Source: Jeotgalibaca sp052266715
GTDB lineage: Bacteria > Bacillota > Bacilli > Lactobacillales > Aerococcaceae
Length of the DNA: 64,000 nt
Direction: 5' to 3' (one strand)
NCBI GenBank assembly: GCA_052266715.1
Contig: JBQPRB010000009.1
The notes under the pieces were generated by a model that searched no databases, was not told where the DNA came from, and worked only from the letters and a program-made list of their open reading frames with translations. Below are positions 29,737-38,855 of the stretch, piece by piece (the stretch's first letter is position 1; each line of letters starts with the position of its first letter). The translations under genes were made by a program, and so were the position numbers.

Positions 29737-29874
29737 GATTACTCATATGCGAAAACACCTTTGAGTAATCACTTCTTGTCCTAAAGTGATTACTCGAGCA
29801 GAAAAACCTCGTTGAGTAATCACTTTTTTGGAAAAATGATTACTCGGAGCGCTAAACATGCCCTGAGTAATCAC
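29737..29874. repeat. Palindromic array A: three GATTACTC/GAGTAATC units at 51-bp period
   Basis: Left arms (GT)GATTACTC have GATTACTC at 29737, 29788 and 29838. Right arms GAGTAATCAC start at 29763, 29814 and 29865, exactly 51 bp apart. Loops are 18-19 bp with a weak consensus around GAAAAC; inter-unit spacers are about 13 bp (TTCTTGTCCTAAA). The third unit runs into the 3' end of the glycosylase gene on the minus strand. A second three-unit array with the same arms is at 58.3 kb. Confidence 0.88.
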
Positions 29875-30418
29875 CTTTAAAATCACAACTGACGATATGG
29901 TCGTTTACCATTCCGATAGCCTGCATATAGGAATAAATGATGACGGGACCCACGAACTTGAACCCGCGTTTCTTCAAGTCTTTGCTGATTATCTGGGATA
30001 TTTCCGTTTGAGCAGGAACTTCGGATTCATGTTCCCAGTCATTATTGATTGGTCCTGAAAATGACCAAATGTAGGCGGAAAAGCTACCGAATTCTTCTTG
30101 TATGGCCTGAACCGCAAGCGCGTTCGAACGCACGGAGCGTATTTTAAGTTTATTTTTTACGATATCAGAATTTACCCGTATTTCTTCCAAATCAGAATCG
30201 GAAAGCTCAGCACATTCTTCAATTGAGAAGTTATGAAAAGCCTCCCGATACGCCTCACGTTTATTAATGATTAATTGCCACGAAAGACCAGCTTGGGCTC
30301 CTTCCAAAGTCAGCATCTCAAATAAGTACCGATCATCATGGTTCTCAACACACCATTCGTTATCGTGATAAGCTTGCATGCGTGTATCTTCTCCTGCCCA
30401 GCTACAACGTTTTATCAT
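29852..30418 (-). CDS. tag: DNA-3-methyladenine glycosylase I
   Basis: Base-excision enzyme that removes 3-methyladenine from DNA. The 188 residues begin MIKRCSWAGEDTRMQAYHD, with the family Cys and His that bind zinc (C5 and H18 region), and include HDDRYLFEMLTLEGAQAGLSW and KKRGFKFVGPVIIYSYMQAIGMVNDH. The last six codons (DYSGHV) and the stop lie within palindromic array A, so the repeat now supplies the C-terminus. Confidence 0.94.
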   Translation of the reverse strand: MIKRCSWAGEDTRMQAYHDNEWCVENHDDRYLFEMLTLEGAQAGLSWQLIINKREAYREAFHNFSIEECAELSDSDLEEIRVNSDIVKNKLKIRSVRSNALAVQAIQEEFGSFSAYIWSFSGPINNDWEHESEVPAQTEISQIISKDLKKRGFKFVGPVIIYSYMQAIGMVNDHIVSCDFKGDYSGHV

Positions 30419-30649
30419 GGAAACACCTCCTTTTACTCGGCACTATAACATAATTGTGGCCTTCGTATCTCATGAAAAACAATAGAAATATAATTCAATA
30501 ATGATATTAAACTTATTATCATTATAACCGATATAAATAAAGGTACGTAATTAAATATCTGGATAGGAAGTGTTAAAAATTGGAAACTACAGGATTGAAG
30601 AAGCGTAGGAATCGGTGAATTAATAATCACAAATAGTTTTAAACAGCCT

Positions 30650-30676
30650 TAAGATTTGGTGTAACTTACCGATAAA
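30650..30676 (+). promoter_or_regulatory. Candidate sigma-D (sigma-28) promoter of the chemotaxis operon
   Basis: TAAG (30650-30653), 15 nt, then CCGATAAA (30669-30676) resembles the flagellar/chemotaxis sigma consensus TAAA-N15-GCCGATAT, 40 bp before the receptor gene. No good sigma-A promoter is seen in this 290-bp gap; the rest of it shows nothing else I can assign. Confidence 0.55.
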
Positions 30677-30715
30677 AAAGCTATTGTAAAAAATGGAAAA
30701 ATAGGAGTGAATCGT

Positions 30716-32515
30716 TTGGATTTATCAAAGCAAGGGACTAGTAGTGAATTAAAAGAAAAGAAAAAATGGGTTTCTCAACAAAATGGAAAGGTGAATTTAA
30801 ATCATTCTCTGAGAACAGGAAAGTTTTCATATAATAATTTAAATATCAAGCAACGCTTATTGTTAATATTCTCCATTATTATGCTCTTTATGACGAGCAT
30901 TGGTCTAAGTAACCTCTATTCCTTCCAAAAGGTTTACAGCGATGTCGATGAAATGGTGGCGGGTGATATCATAACCATGAAAATCTATGACAATGTTAAT
31001 TATTATTCCGCACGTCGTTTAGCAGCGGTCCGTGGCTACTTTTTAACAAGCAAAAAAAGTTATGTTGATCAAATTGAGAAGTATACCGATTTACTTAATA
31101 TCGAAATTAATAAGATATTAGGAAAAGGAGTATCTAAAGAAGTCGAAAAGACTTTTGAAGATTTTTTCTTGCTTGATATTATGCTTGAAGAACAAATTAA
31201 ATCCGTAATGGAAGGCGGAAATCGTGGAGAAGCACTCAGAGTAGTGAACAGTTACTACAATCCTGAAATTGAGCAATTGACAGAAAATATCCTAACTTAT
31301 TCAAGCATACAAGCCGATCGGGCAAAAGCAAAAACACAAGATGTTTTATCACAAATTAAATCCAGTATCATAATGATGATAATCATGCTTGTCATTGCTT
31401 TTATTTTGAGTGTGATTTTAATTATCATTTTTGCTAATAGTCTTACTAGACCCATCATAAATATCATGAATCGATTGAAATCCATTTCAGAAGGAATCTT
31501 AGGTCAAAAACCATTGGAAGTTCCTGGAAAAGGTGAAATATCTGAATTGACGAAGACAACAAATGAACTTCAAGAACGATTCACGAATATGATTACAAAC
31601 ATTTCCGGAGCTGCCGTTGAATTAGCACAACATAGTGAGGAATTATCCCAATCTTCCAATGAAGTAAAGACTGGTGCTGAACAAGTAGCCATGACCATGC
31701 AGGAATTGGCGATTGGAACAGAAAACCAAGCACATACAGCCAGCCAAATGGCGACAAACATGGAACAGTTCGGAACCGATTTTGAAAATGCTTCGAAAAC
31801 CGCTACTGAAATTGGTCATGCATCAAAACAAGTTGTGTCTTTATCCCATCAAGGGAAAGATTTAATGGATTCATCCAGCCAACAAATGGGGCGTATCAAT
31901 GAAATCGTCCAAGAATCAGTGGGGATGATGACTGCTTTAGATAAGAGTACACAAGAAATCAATAAACTAGTAGTCATTATTCGGGGCATAGCAGATCAGA
32001 CAAATCTATTGGCGCTTAACGCGGCAATCGAGGCAGCACGTGCCGGCGAACATGGTCGTGGCTTTGCGGTGGTAGCGGATGAAGTTCGTAAATTGTCTGA
32101 ACAAGTAGGGGATTCGGTGAAAGAAATCACCGGCTTTGTAGAAAACATTCAGAAAGAATCCACTTATGTAGCTAGTTCTTTAGCAGAAGGCTCGTCAGAA
32201 GCTAAAGCAGGCCTGGAGAGTATTATTGAAACACGGACGACATTCGACCAAATTTCCCAATCACTAGACCGTATGGTGGAAGAAATAGAAACCATCAACA
32301 AAGATATTCTTAACTTGTCCGAAACAAGTGGGGAAATGGGACATGCTATTTCAGAAATCGCTTCTGTTTCCGAAGAGTCTGCTGCTGGTGTAGAAGAAAC
32401 TTCTGCTGCATCTCAAGAAATTACAAGTACCATGGAAGAAGTAGCTGCTAATGCTAACCAAATTGCCGAACAAGCAGAAATGCTGAACGGAATGGTGGCA
32501 CAATTTAAACTGTAA
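30716..32515 (+). CDS. Methyl-accepting chemotaxis protein
   Basis: Membrane chemoreceptor. TTG at 30716 is favoured (AGGAG eight bases upstream); an in-frame GTG at 30707 overlaps that site. About 599 residues: a polar cytoplasmic N-terminal stretch of roughly 45 residues, TM1 ([17 protein letters not shown]), an extracellular helical sensor of about 150 residues, TM2 ([20 protein letters not shown]), a HAMP domain, and a long coiled coil with the universally conserved tip [20 protein letters not shown]. The ligand is unknown. It heads an eight-gene che cluster. Confidence 0.93.
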   Translation: MDLSKQGTSSELKEKKKWVSQQNGKVNLNHSLRTGKFSYNNLNIKQRLLLIFSIIMLFMTSIGLSNLYSFQKVYSDVDEMVAGDIITMKIYDNVNYYSARRLAAVRGYFLTSKKSYVDQIEKYTDLLNIEINKILGKGVSKEVEKTFEDFFLLDIMLEEQIKSVMEGGNRGEALRVVNSYYNPEIEQLTENILTYSSIQADRAKAKTQDVLSQIKSSIIMMIIMLVIAFILSVILIIIFANSLTRPIINIMNRLKSISEGILGQKPLEVPGKGEISELTKTTNELQERFTNMITNISGAAVELAQHSEELSQSSNEVKTGAEQVAMTMQELAIGTENQAHTASQMATNMEQFGTDFENASKTATEIGHASKQVVSLSHQGKDLMDSSSQQMGRINEIVQESVGMMTALDKSTQEINKLVVIIRGIADQTNLLALNAAIEAARAGEHGRGFAVVADEVRKLSEQVGDSVKEITGFVENIQKESTYVASSLAEGSSEAKAGLESIIETRTTFDQISQSLDRMVEEIETINKDILNLSETSGEMGHAISEIASVSEESAAGVEETSAASQEITSTMEEVAANANQIAEQAEMLNGMVAQFKL

Positions 32516-32543
32516 GTAATCCAATCTAGGAAAGAGGGATGGC

Positions 32544-32999
32544 ATGACAAAGTTTATAAATTTTATTTGTAACGAACAACATTTTGCCCTTTCGATTGAT
32601 GGTGTCGAAAAAATATTGCTTTATGGCAATCCAACAATTATTCCCGATACGTCAGATTACATTAGCGGTTTTCAATCTTATAATGAAGCACCGCTAATAC
32701 TTATTGATATGAAAAAGCGATTATTTAAAGAAAAATTGCAACCCAATGAACAAACAAAAGTCATTGTTACGAATTGGAACGGCAATAAAATTGGACTTAT
32801 CGTTGAACAAATAACGACTGTGAGAGAATATCCCCAAATAGATACGGACGTTTCAGAAAATGAAAATGCTAAAACAGCCTATTTAGTTGGAACTTTTCAG
32901 GAAAATGCTGTCATCACTCTGCATATCGATGTGGAGAAGTTGTTTACCTCAGAAGGCGAACAAGAAATAGTGGGACTAATTGAAAAGCAAAGGAGCTAA
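32544..32999 (+). CDS. cheW: Chemotaxis coupling protein CheW
   Basis: Adaptor linking receptors to CheA. The 151 residues show the CheW fold: FICNEQHFALSIDGVEKIL at the start, a mid-domain APLILIDMKKRLF and KIGLIVEQITTVREY. The sequence is somewhat divergent from typical CheW. The stop overlaps the first possible cheD start. Confidence 0.88.
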   Translation: MTKFINFICNEQHFALSIDGVEKILLYGNPTIIPDTSDYISGFQSYNEAPLILIDMKKRLFKEKLQPNEQTKVIVTNWNGNKIGLIVEQITTVREYPQIDTDVSENENAKTAYLVGTFQENAVITLHIDVEKLFTSEGEQEIVGLIEKQRS

Positions 33000-33004
33000 T
33001 GGGG

Positions 33005-33487
33005 ATGGAAAACAGCGTCAAGGTTGGAATTGGTGAATATAAATCTTCTCGCTCCCCGCAATCATTGGTAACTATTGCTTTGGGATCATGTGTAGGCATT
33101 GCACTATTTGAGTCACAAACACAAGTAGGCGGTTTGAGTCACATTATGCTGCCGGACAGCACAGCTTTTCATGGCGAAAAAAAACCAGGGAAATTTGCTG
33201 ATTTGGCTATCCCGTCATTAATCGAGGAGATGCGATTGTTGGGAGCAAGGGGCAATATGACCGCTAAAATCGCTGGTGGTGCAAGCATGTTTAAAGGTAA
33301 AAAAACATCTTCTCAAATGCAAATTGGTCAACGGAATATCGAAGCGGTAAAAAGAATTTTACTGGAACTGGATATTCCTATTTTAGGAGAGCACACGGGT
33401 GATCATATTGGTCGTTCGATGCTGTTTGACCTTGAGAAGCAAACGGTTCTTATTCGTACTGCGAACCGCGATTACATTGGTTTATAA
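33005..33487 (+). CDS. cheD: Chemoreceptor glutamine deamidase CheD
   Basis: Deamidates receptor glutamines and interacts with CheC. The ATG at 33005 gives proper spacing from AAAGGAG; an ATG six bases earlier is possible. The 160 residues contain the catalytic cysteine in LGSCVGIALF and histidine in GLSHIMLPDS, followed by KIAGGASMF and IGQRNIEAV. Presence of CheD with CheC indicates a B. subtilis-type adaptation system. Confidence 0.94.
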   Translation: MENSVKVGIGEYKSSRSPQSLVTIALGSCVGIALFESQTQVGGLSHIMLPDSTAFHGEKKPGKFADLAIPSLIEEMRLLGARGNMTAKIAGGASMFKGKKTSSQMQIGQRNIEAVKRILLELDIPILGEHTGDHIGRSMLFDLEKQTVLIRTANRDYIGL

Positions 33488-33501
33488 AAGAGGTGGATGG
33501 G

Positions 33502-34503
33502 ATGGCAGTACGTATTTTAGTCGTTGATGATTCAGCATTCATGCGAAAAATATTATCGGCGCAGATTAATAATATTGACGGCTTCGAAGTTGTTGCTACG
33601 GCTGTAAACGGCGAAACGGCTTTACAGAAATTGGCTATCTATCAACCAGATGCCATTACCCTGGATGTCGAAATGCCCGGAATGAATGGACTGGAGACCG
33701 TAAGACGTATCCGCGAGAAGAGTGATGTTCCTGTATTTATGTTGAGTTCCTTGCAAGGAAAGGATATCACGATTCAAGCTCTGGAATCAGGCGCAACAGA
33801 TTTTATCGAAAAACCAAAAAATCTCAGAGAAAATCCTGATTCTTTCAAAAAAGAGCTTGCTTCTCATATTCGTGCGATTTTTCAAAAAAAAGAATCACAA
33901 ACAGAACCTATCAGGCCCATTAAAAAAGTATGTATAGATAATAAACGCTTTAAAGCAGTCGTCATAGGTGCTTCAACGGGTGGACCAAGAGCCCTCCTGG
34001 AAGTGATAAGCAAACTGCCAAAAGATTTAGCTGTTCCTGTATTCATTGTTCAACATATGCCCGAAGGTTTTACCAACTCTTTTGCACAGCGTCTGAATCA
34101 GAATGGACCCGTTCCAGTAAAGGAAGCAGAGCAAGGTGAAAAAATCATTCCCGGAACGGTCTATCTGGCACCGGGAAACTATCATATGTCGCTTGCTAAC
34201 GATGGAATCGTACTGACCCAATCACAAAAAGTAAATGGTGTCCGGCCGGCAGTTGATATTCTATTCCATTCAGCTGCCTATAAATACAGCAAACAATTAT
34301 TGGCAATTATCATGACCGGCATGGGTAAAGATGGCACGTTAGGAATGGAAGTAGTGAAAGCTAAAGGTGGATGCACAGTCGCTCAAAATGAAGCCAGCTG
34401 TGTCGTTTACGGTATGCCAGGTAATGCTGTAAAGGCGGGCGTAGTAGATGTCATTTCGGATTTAGATGAGATGACGAAAATACTGAATGACATTGAAAGG
34501 TGA
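33502..34503 (+). CDS. cheB: Chemotaxis protein-glutamate methylesterase CheB
   Basis: Response regulator that demethylates receptors. ATG at 33502 follows AAGAGGTGG. The 333 residues have a receiver domain (VVDDSAFMRKIL; phospho-Asp in ITLDVEMPGMNG at about residue 55; EKPKN) and a methylesterase domain with the Ser in GASTGGP, His in VQHMPEGFT and Asp in GMGKDGTLGM. Confidence 0.95.
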   Translation: MAVRILVVDDSAFMRKILSAQINNIDGFEVVATAVNGETALQKLAIYQPDAITLDVEMPGMNGLETVRRIREKSDVPVFMLSSLQGKDITIQALESGATDFIEKPKNLRENPDSFKKELASHIRAIFQKKESQTEPIRPIKKVCIDNKRFKAVVIGASTGGPRALLEVISKLPKDLAVPVFIVQHMPEGFTNSFAQRLNQNGPVPVKEAEQGEKIIPGTVYLAPGNYHMSLANDGIVLTQSQKVNGVRPAVDILFHSAAYKYSKQLLAIIMTGMGKDGTLGMEVVKAKGGCTVAQNEASCVVYGMPGNAVKAGVVDVISDLDEMTKILNDIER

Positions 34504-34507
34504 GTTT

Positions 34508-35284
34508 ATGACACAACAATTTGAAGCATTTTACGACTGGTCCAAACGGGAACTTAATTTACAATTAGATGGCTATAAACAAAAACAATTGCAACGACGC
34601 ATCAGCACTGTGATGAAGAAAAGCGGAGCCAAAGATTTAAAAGAGTATGCCCTGTCCATTAAAAAAAATGCGGAAATAAGGCAGGAGTTTCTTGATTACA
34701 TCACCATTAACGTCACTGAGTTCTATCGCAATGCCCAAATTTTTGCTGAATTCGAGCAAATTTTGTTAGAAAGAGTGGCTCCTAAATACCCAGACTTAAA
34801 GATATGGAGTGCAGCTTGTTCGACCGGAGCAGAGGCATATTCAGTTGCGATGGTCTTGAAAAATAATAACCTGCACCACCGCAGTAAAATTATTGGGTCT
34901 GATATCGATGCGACGATTATTCGAAAGGCTCGTGATGGGGTTTACCGCGATGCGGAAGTAAAAAATGTTCCCATGGGTGATCTTAAAAAAAATTTTTCAG
35001 TTGATGAAAAAAAATACTATCTGAATTCCGAAATAAAGGATTTAGTCCAATTCAAAAAGCACGACCTTATCCAGGATCGCTATGAAAAAGGCCATCATGC
35101 GATTATTTGCCGCAATGTCACGATTTATTTTAATGACGAAGTAAAAGAAGCGATCTATCAGAATATTAGCGATGCATTAGTTCAGGGCGGAATCTTCTTT
35201 ATAGGTGCAACGGAAACCATTTATAATCCTAAAAAGTACGGATTCAAAAAAATAGGTTCTTTTATTTATGAGAAAGTTGAATAG
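34508..35284 (+). CDS. cheR: Chemotaxis protein methyltransferase CheR
   Basis: SAM-dependent methyltransferase acting on receptor glutamates. ATG at 34508 follows GAAAGGTGAG, which also spans the cheB stop. The 258 residues include an N-terminal helical domain, VTEFYRNAQIF, the SAM-binding WSAACSTGAEAYSVAM, and IICRNVTIYFNDEVK. Confidence 0.95.
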   Translation: MTQQFEAFYDWSKRELNLQLDGYKQKQLQRRISTVMKKSGAKDLKEYALSIKKNAEIRQEFLDYITINVTEFYRNAQIFAEFEQILLERVAPKYPDLKIWSAACSTGAEAYSVAMVLKNNNLHHRSKIIGSDIDATIIRKARDGVYRDAEVKNVPMGDLKKNFSVDEKKYYLNSEIKDLVQFKKHDLIQDRYEKGHHAIICRNVTIYFNDEVKEAIYQNISDALVQGGIFFIGATETIYNPKKYGFKKIGSFIYEKVE

Positions 35285-35295
35285 GGGGGACAAAG

Positions 35296-37275
35296 TTGGA
35301 CGATAACAGCCAGTACTTAGAATTATTTTTCGAAGAAACAGATGAACATTTACTGAAACTGAATGAATTGGTTTTGGAATTCGAGAAAGATGCGACTGAT
35401 ACACAAATCCTGAATGATATATTCCGTTCTGCCCACACCTTAAAAGGCATGGCAGGAACCATGGGCTTTGAGAAAATGACGGAAGTCACACATAAACTGG
35501 AAAATGTCTTTTCAATCCTGAAAGAAGAAAAATTGATAGCGGATGAAGAGATAATCAATGTCGTATTCAATAGCCTAGATGCATTAGCAGAAATTGTTGA
35601 AAATATTCGAAATGAAGTTGAAGAAGGTGATTATTCGCAAATCCTGACGGTCTGTGACCGTATTGTAGCGCGAGCGGATGGTAAAGCAGAAGGAATACAA
35701 ATAAAAGTAAGCCAACCTGATTTTTTTGCGTTAGATGAATCAGACTGGAGTATAATAGCGGCTGCTCAAGCAAGCAATTACAACACTTTCCAAATTACAG
35801 TAACAATTGAAGAGGATAGCATGATGGTGAATGCTCGTGCTTTTCTTGTCATCAACAAATTGGAAGAGGTTGGGGAAGTCATGAAGACTGATCCCGTTTC
35901 GGAAATATTGGAAGCAGGAGACTTTGGTCGTACCTTTCAACTTCTGTATATCACGGAACGCGACCAACAAACGGTATCTGACATCATCAATGAACAAAGT
36001 GAAGTTGAAGCAGTTGAAGTTATGACAATTGGAGAAAGACGACAAGACGAGCTGGCTGTCATCGAATCAACTGCAGAGGTAAACAAGAAAGAAAAAACAA
36101 CCATGATAAATGGGCACAACCATAATCAGTCTGTGCGCGTTGATTTAGAAAAATTGGATTCGTTTATGAGCCTTGTTTCTGAATTGATTATCTATCGCAC
36201 ACAATTGGAAGATATCAGTGAAAAAACTAACAATAAAAAGATGCAAGAAACCTTAAGTTATGTTTCACGTGTAACAAATCAACTGCAAAACTTAGTTCTA
36301 AACATTCGTATGCAACCGTTACAAACCGTCACAAATCGTTTCCCACGCGTCGTTCGTGATTTGAGTAACGACTCCGGAAAACCGATGGAATTGGTGATTG
36401 AGGGTGATGATACAGAGTTAGATAGAACAATTGTCTCGGAATTAAATGAGCCTTTGATTCACCTGATTCGCAATAGTGCCGATCATGGCATTGAGTCGCC
36501 GGAAATTCGTCGGGCTTTGGGTAAACCAGAAAAAGGAACCATCAAAATTTCAGCATATCAAGAAGGAAATCGTGTCTTTATTACGGTTTCAGATGATGGC
36601 AAAGGGCTGGATGCCGAAGCAATTAAGCAAAGCGCCGAGAAAAAAGGAATCGCCACAGCAGGATTATCTCCAAAAGAAATTCAAGAACTTATTTTCCATC
36701 CCGGTTTTTCAACAGCTGAAAAAGTAACGAAAATTTCCGGCCGTGGTGTCGGGATGGACGTTGTGAAGACGAAAATCCAGGAATTAGGTGGCATGATTGA
36801 TATCAAGAGTGAACCAAGTGTCGGGACATCCTTCCGCTTGAGTTTGCCGTTGACGTTATCAATCATTCCTGCTCTACTGGTCCAAGTTGAAGCGCACACT
36901 TTTGCGATTCCCTTGAGTGTCATTAACAAAGTCATTCACACCAACCCGGATGATATTAAAGCGATTCATGGTGGCGAAGTATTGCTTGAAAATGATAAGA
37001 CTATCCCAGTTATTCGTTTGGAAAACCATCTAAATATTTCTCGGGATCACCGCCAAGATGAGCACCTGGTCCTTGTGACGATTGATGGCAACGAATATGG
37101 GCTTTCCGTGAATGCCATCATTGGCCAGCAAGAAATTGTCATTAAAGAATTAGGCGAAGAATTCGAGGAACAAACGGATTACCTCGGTGCCACAATCATG
37201 GGAGATGGCAGTATCGTCCTTATCTTAAACGTGACTGCGATTTGTATGGAAAGGAAAACAATAGCGCATGTCTAA
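35296..37275 (+). CDS. cheA: Chemotaxis histidine kinase CheA
   Basis: Kinase that phosphorylates CheY and CheB. It starts at TTG with AGGGGGG upstream. The 659 residues contain the HPt domain with the phospho-His in FRSAHTLKGMAGTMG (residue 47), a P2-like domain (about 145-240), the dimerisation helices, the HATPase domain (LIHLIRNSADHGIE; SDDGKGLD; GRGVGMDVV) and a C-terminal CheW-like domain. A perfect parS-consensus sequence lies in the coding region at 36261-36276. The stop overlaps cheC by eight bases. Confidence 0.95.
   Translation: MDDNSQYLELFFEETDEHLLKLNELVLEFEKDATDTQILNDIFRSAHTLKGMAGTMGFEKMTEVTHKLENVFSILKEEKLIADEEIINVVFNSLDALAEIVENIRNEVEEGDYSQILTVCDRIVARADGKAEGIQIKVSQPDFFALDESDWSIIAAAQASNYNTFQITVTIEEDSMMVNARAFLVINKLEEVGEVMKTDPVSEILEAGDFGRTFQLLYITERDQQTVSDIINEQSEVEAVEVMTIGERRQDELAVIESTAEVNKKEKTTMINGHNHNQSVRVDLEKLDSFMSLVSELIIYRTQLEDISEKTNNKKMQETLSYVSRVTNQLQNLVLNIRMQPLQTVTNRFPRVVRDLSNDSGKPMELVIEGDDTELDRTIVSELNEPLIHLIRNSADHGIESPEIRRALGKPEKGTIKISAYQEGNRVFITVSDDGKGLDAEAIKQSAEKKGIATAGLSPKEIQELIFHPGFSTAEKVTKISGRGVGMDVVKTKIQELGGMIDIKSEPSVGTSFRLSLPLTLSIIPALLVQVEAHTFAIPLSVINKVIHTNPDDIKAIHGGEVLLENDKTIPVIRLENHLNISRDHRQDEHLVLVTIDGNEYGLSVNAIIGQQEIVIKELGEEFEEQTDYLGATIMGDGSIVLILNVTAICMERKTIAHV
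36261..36276. promoter_or_regulatory. parS-consensus site within cheA
   Basis: TGTTTCACGTGTAACA matches TGTTNCACGTGNAACA at every position. It encodes part of YVSRVTN and is about 21 kb from oriC on the other replication arm from sites 1-4. Confidence 0.65.
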
Positions 37276-37843
37276 TACCTTTACTGAAATGGAAATAGAC
37301 ATTATGAAGGAAATCATCAATATTGGTGGTGGGAATGTCGCAACGAGTATTTCTAACATGTTCGGAAAAAAAGTTCATATGGAGCTGCCGTTTATAACAC
37401 AAATGACTTATGATGAAATATTTGCCTCTATCATGCCGGCTGAAGAAATCGTGAAGGCTGTGCAAATGGAAGTTGATGGCGCCATCAAAGGACAATTTTT
37501 ATTATTATTGGATGAAGAAGGCCTCATTAAATTTAATCGTGAACATGAAAAATTGATTCAGGATAACGAAGAGCTCGCCAATTCAGCAGTATGCGAACTG
37601 GCAAACATCTTGGTGAATCAATTTATACAGGCGATTGTAAAACTATTTGATGTTCCAATGAGTGCTTCTGTACCCTATTTAACCGAGGATATGTTTGGCT
37701 CGCTGTTAAGTAGCGCCTATATGGAAGAGTTTCAATATGACGATTATGTCTGGATATTCAAAAATGAATACTGGATTGAGGATGAGAAGTGGGATTCTTC
37801 CTTTATTTTGTACCTCAAGCAGGGGTTTTGGAAAAATTCTTAA
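37268..37843 (+). CDS. cheC: CheC-family CheY phosphatase
   Basis: Member of the CheC/CheX/FliY phosphatases that dephosphorylate CheY-P. The 191 residues have one clear signature, EIINIGGGNVATSIS (about residues 16-30), and a second less canonical one, ELANILVNQFIQAI, where the usual Gly after Asn is changed. It has the E/N pairs needed for catalysis. Next to cheD, its usual partner in other operons. Confidence 0.88.
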   Translation: MSNTFTEMEIDIMKEIINIGGGNVATSISNMFGKKVHMELPFITQMTYDEIFASIMPAEEIVKAVQMEVDGAIKGQFLLLLDEEGLIKFNREHEKLIQDNEELANSAVCELANILVNQFIQAIVKLFDVPMSASVPYLTEDMFGSLLSSAYMEEFQYDDYVWIFKNEYWIEDEKWDSSFILYLKQGFWKNS

Positions 37844-37873
37844 ATTATATCAGAGAAAAAGGGGAAATATAAA

Positions 37874-38179
37874 ATGGTAAAAAACATATTGGTTGTAGAT
37901 GATGCGGCATTCATGCGCATGAAATTAAAAGACATTCTTGAAAAAAATGGTTATACAGTAGTTGGAGAAGCAGCTAATGGTCTTGAAGCAGTTTCTCTTT
38001 ACCAAGAAGTAAAACCTGATTTAGTTACGATGGATATCACAATGCCTGAAATGGACGGGATTGATGCCTTGAAACGAATTAAGGCATTGGATGCGGGTGC
38101 AAAGGTCATTATGTGTAGTGCCATGGGGCAACAAGGGATGGTTATGGATGCGATTAAGGCGGGTCCGAGCCATTCGTGA
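37874..38179 (+). pseudogene. cheY: cheY, 3' end lost at a junction
   Basis: The response regulator that should signal to the flagellar motor. Residues 1-98 are normal: VVDDAAFMR, phospho-Asp54 in VTMDITMPEMDG, and the Ser in VIMCSAMGQQ. After DAIKAG the frame runs into four foreign codons (PSHS) and a stop. The final strand, the conserved Lys-Pro of the switch region and helix 5 are missing, so the 101-residue product is unlikely to work. The break coincides with the start of an ftsE fragment. Confidence 0.85.
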
Positions 38180-38840
38180 TTTGAGTTTCGCGATTGAAGA
38201 AGGGGAATTCGTCTATCTATTGGGTGCGAGTGGTTCAGGGAAATCAACCTTGATCAAAGCTTTGTACCGGGATGAAAAAATCAGTACAGGCTCGGTAAGG
38301 GTTGGCGATTTTGATTTATCTAAAATAAAAGCACGTGATTTACATAAACTTCGTCGCGATATCGGTGTTATTTTTCAGGAATACCATTTGTTACCAAAGA
38401 AAACCGTTTATGAGAATGTGCGTTTTGCCCTGGAGATTTTGGATGTTCCTGAAGAAGAAATGGATGCCCGTATTAGACAAACGCTGACGTTAGTGGAGTT
38501 GGCTGATAAGGCGGATTCTTATCCGGATGAATTGTCAGGGGGGCAGCAACAACGCGTGGCGATTGCCCGCGCCTTGATTAATGAACCGCGTTTATTATTG
38601 GCAGACGAGCCGACCGGAAATTTGGACCCTCATACATCGCTGGAAATCTTTCGTTTGTTGATGCGCATTAATCGCCGTGGCACCACGGTACTACTGGCAA
38701 CTCATGATCAACATATTTTCCAACGCTTTCAATTTCGTTCTTTGACGATGGCGGATGGCATGCTGATTGCGGATGAATCCAAAAAAGCAGTAGGATCCTT
38801 GCAATACGACTATAAGAAAAAAGATTTTTATATTGTTTAG
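38163..38840 (+). pseudogene. ftsE: ftsE-like ABC ATPase, 5' end lost
   Basis: From VRAIRDLSFAIEEGEFVYLL onward this is an FtsE-type ATPase: Walker A GASGSGKSTLIKALY, Q-loop FQEYHLLPK, signature [15 protein letters not shown], Walker [14 protein letters not shown] and switch His in LATHD. About 15-18 N-terminal residues with the start codon and ribosome-binding site are missing; upstream the sequence is cheY in another frame. No ftsX follows. A 249-residue open frame through cheY exists but its N-terminus is just cheY read out of frame. Only a TTG at 38181 could start translation here. Confidence 0.82.
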
Positions 38841-38855
38841 AAGGGAAGACAGCCA

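Noticed and set aside
38091..38840. A 249-residue cheY-ftsE fusion protein
   Set aside because: The first 25 residues of that frame are cheY read out of frame, without ribosome-binding site or homology, so it is treated as a truncated ftsE.
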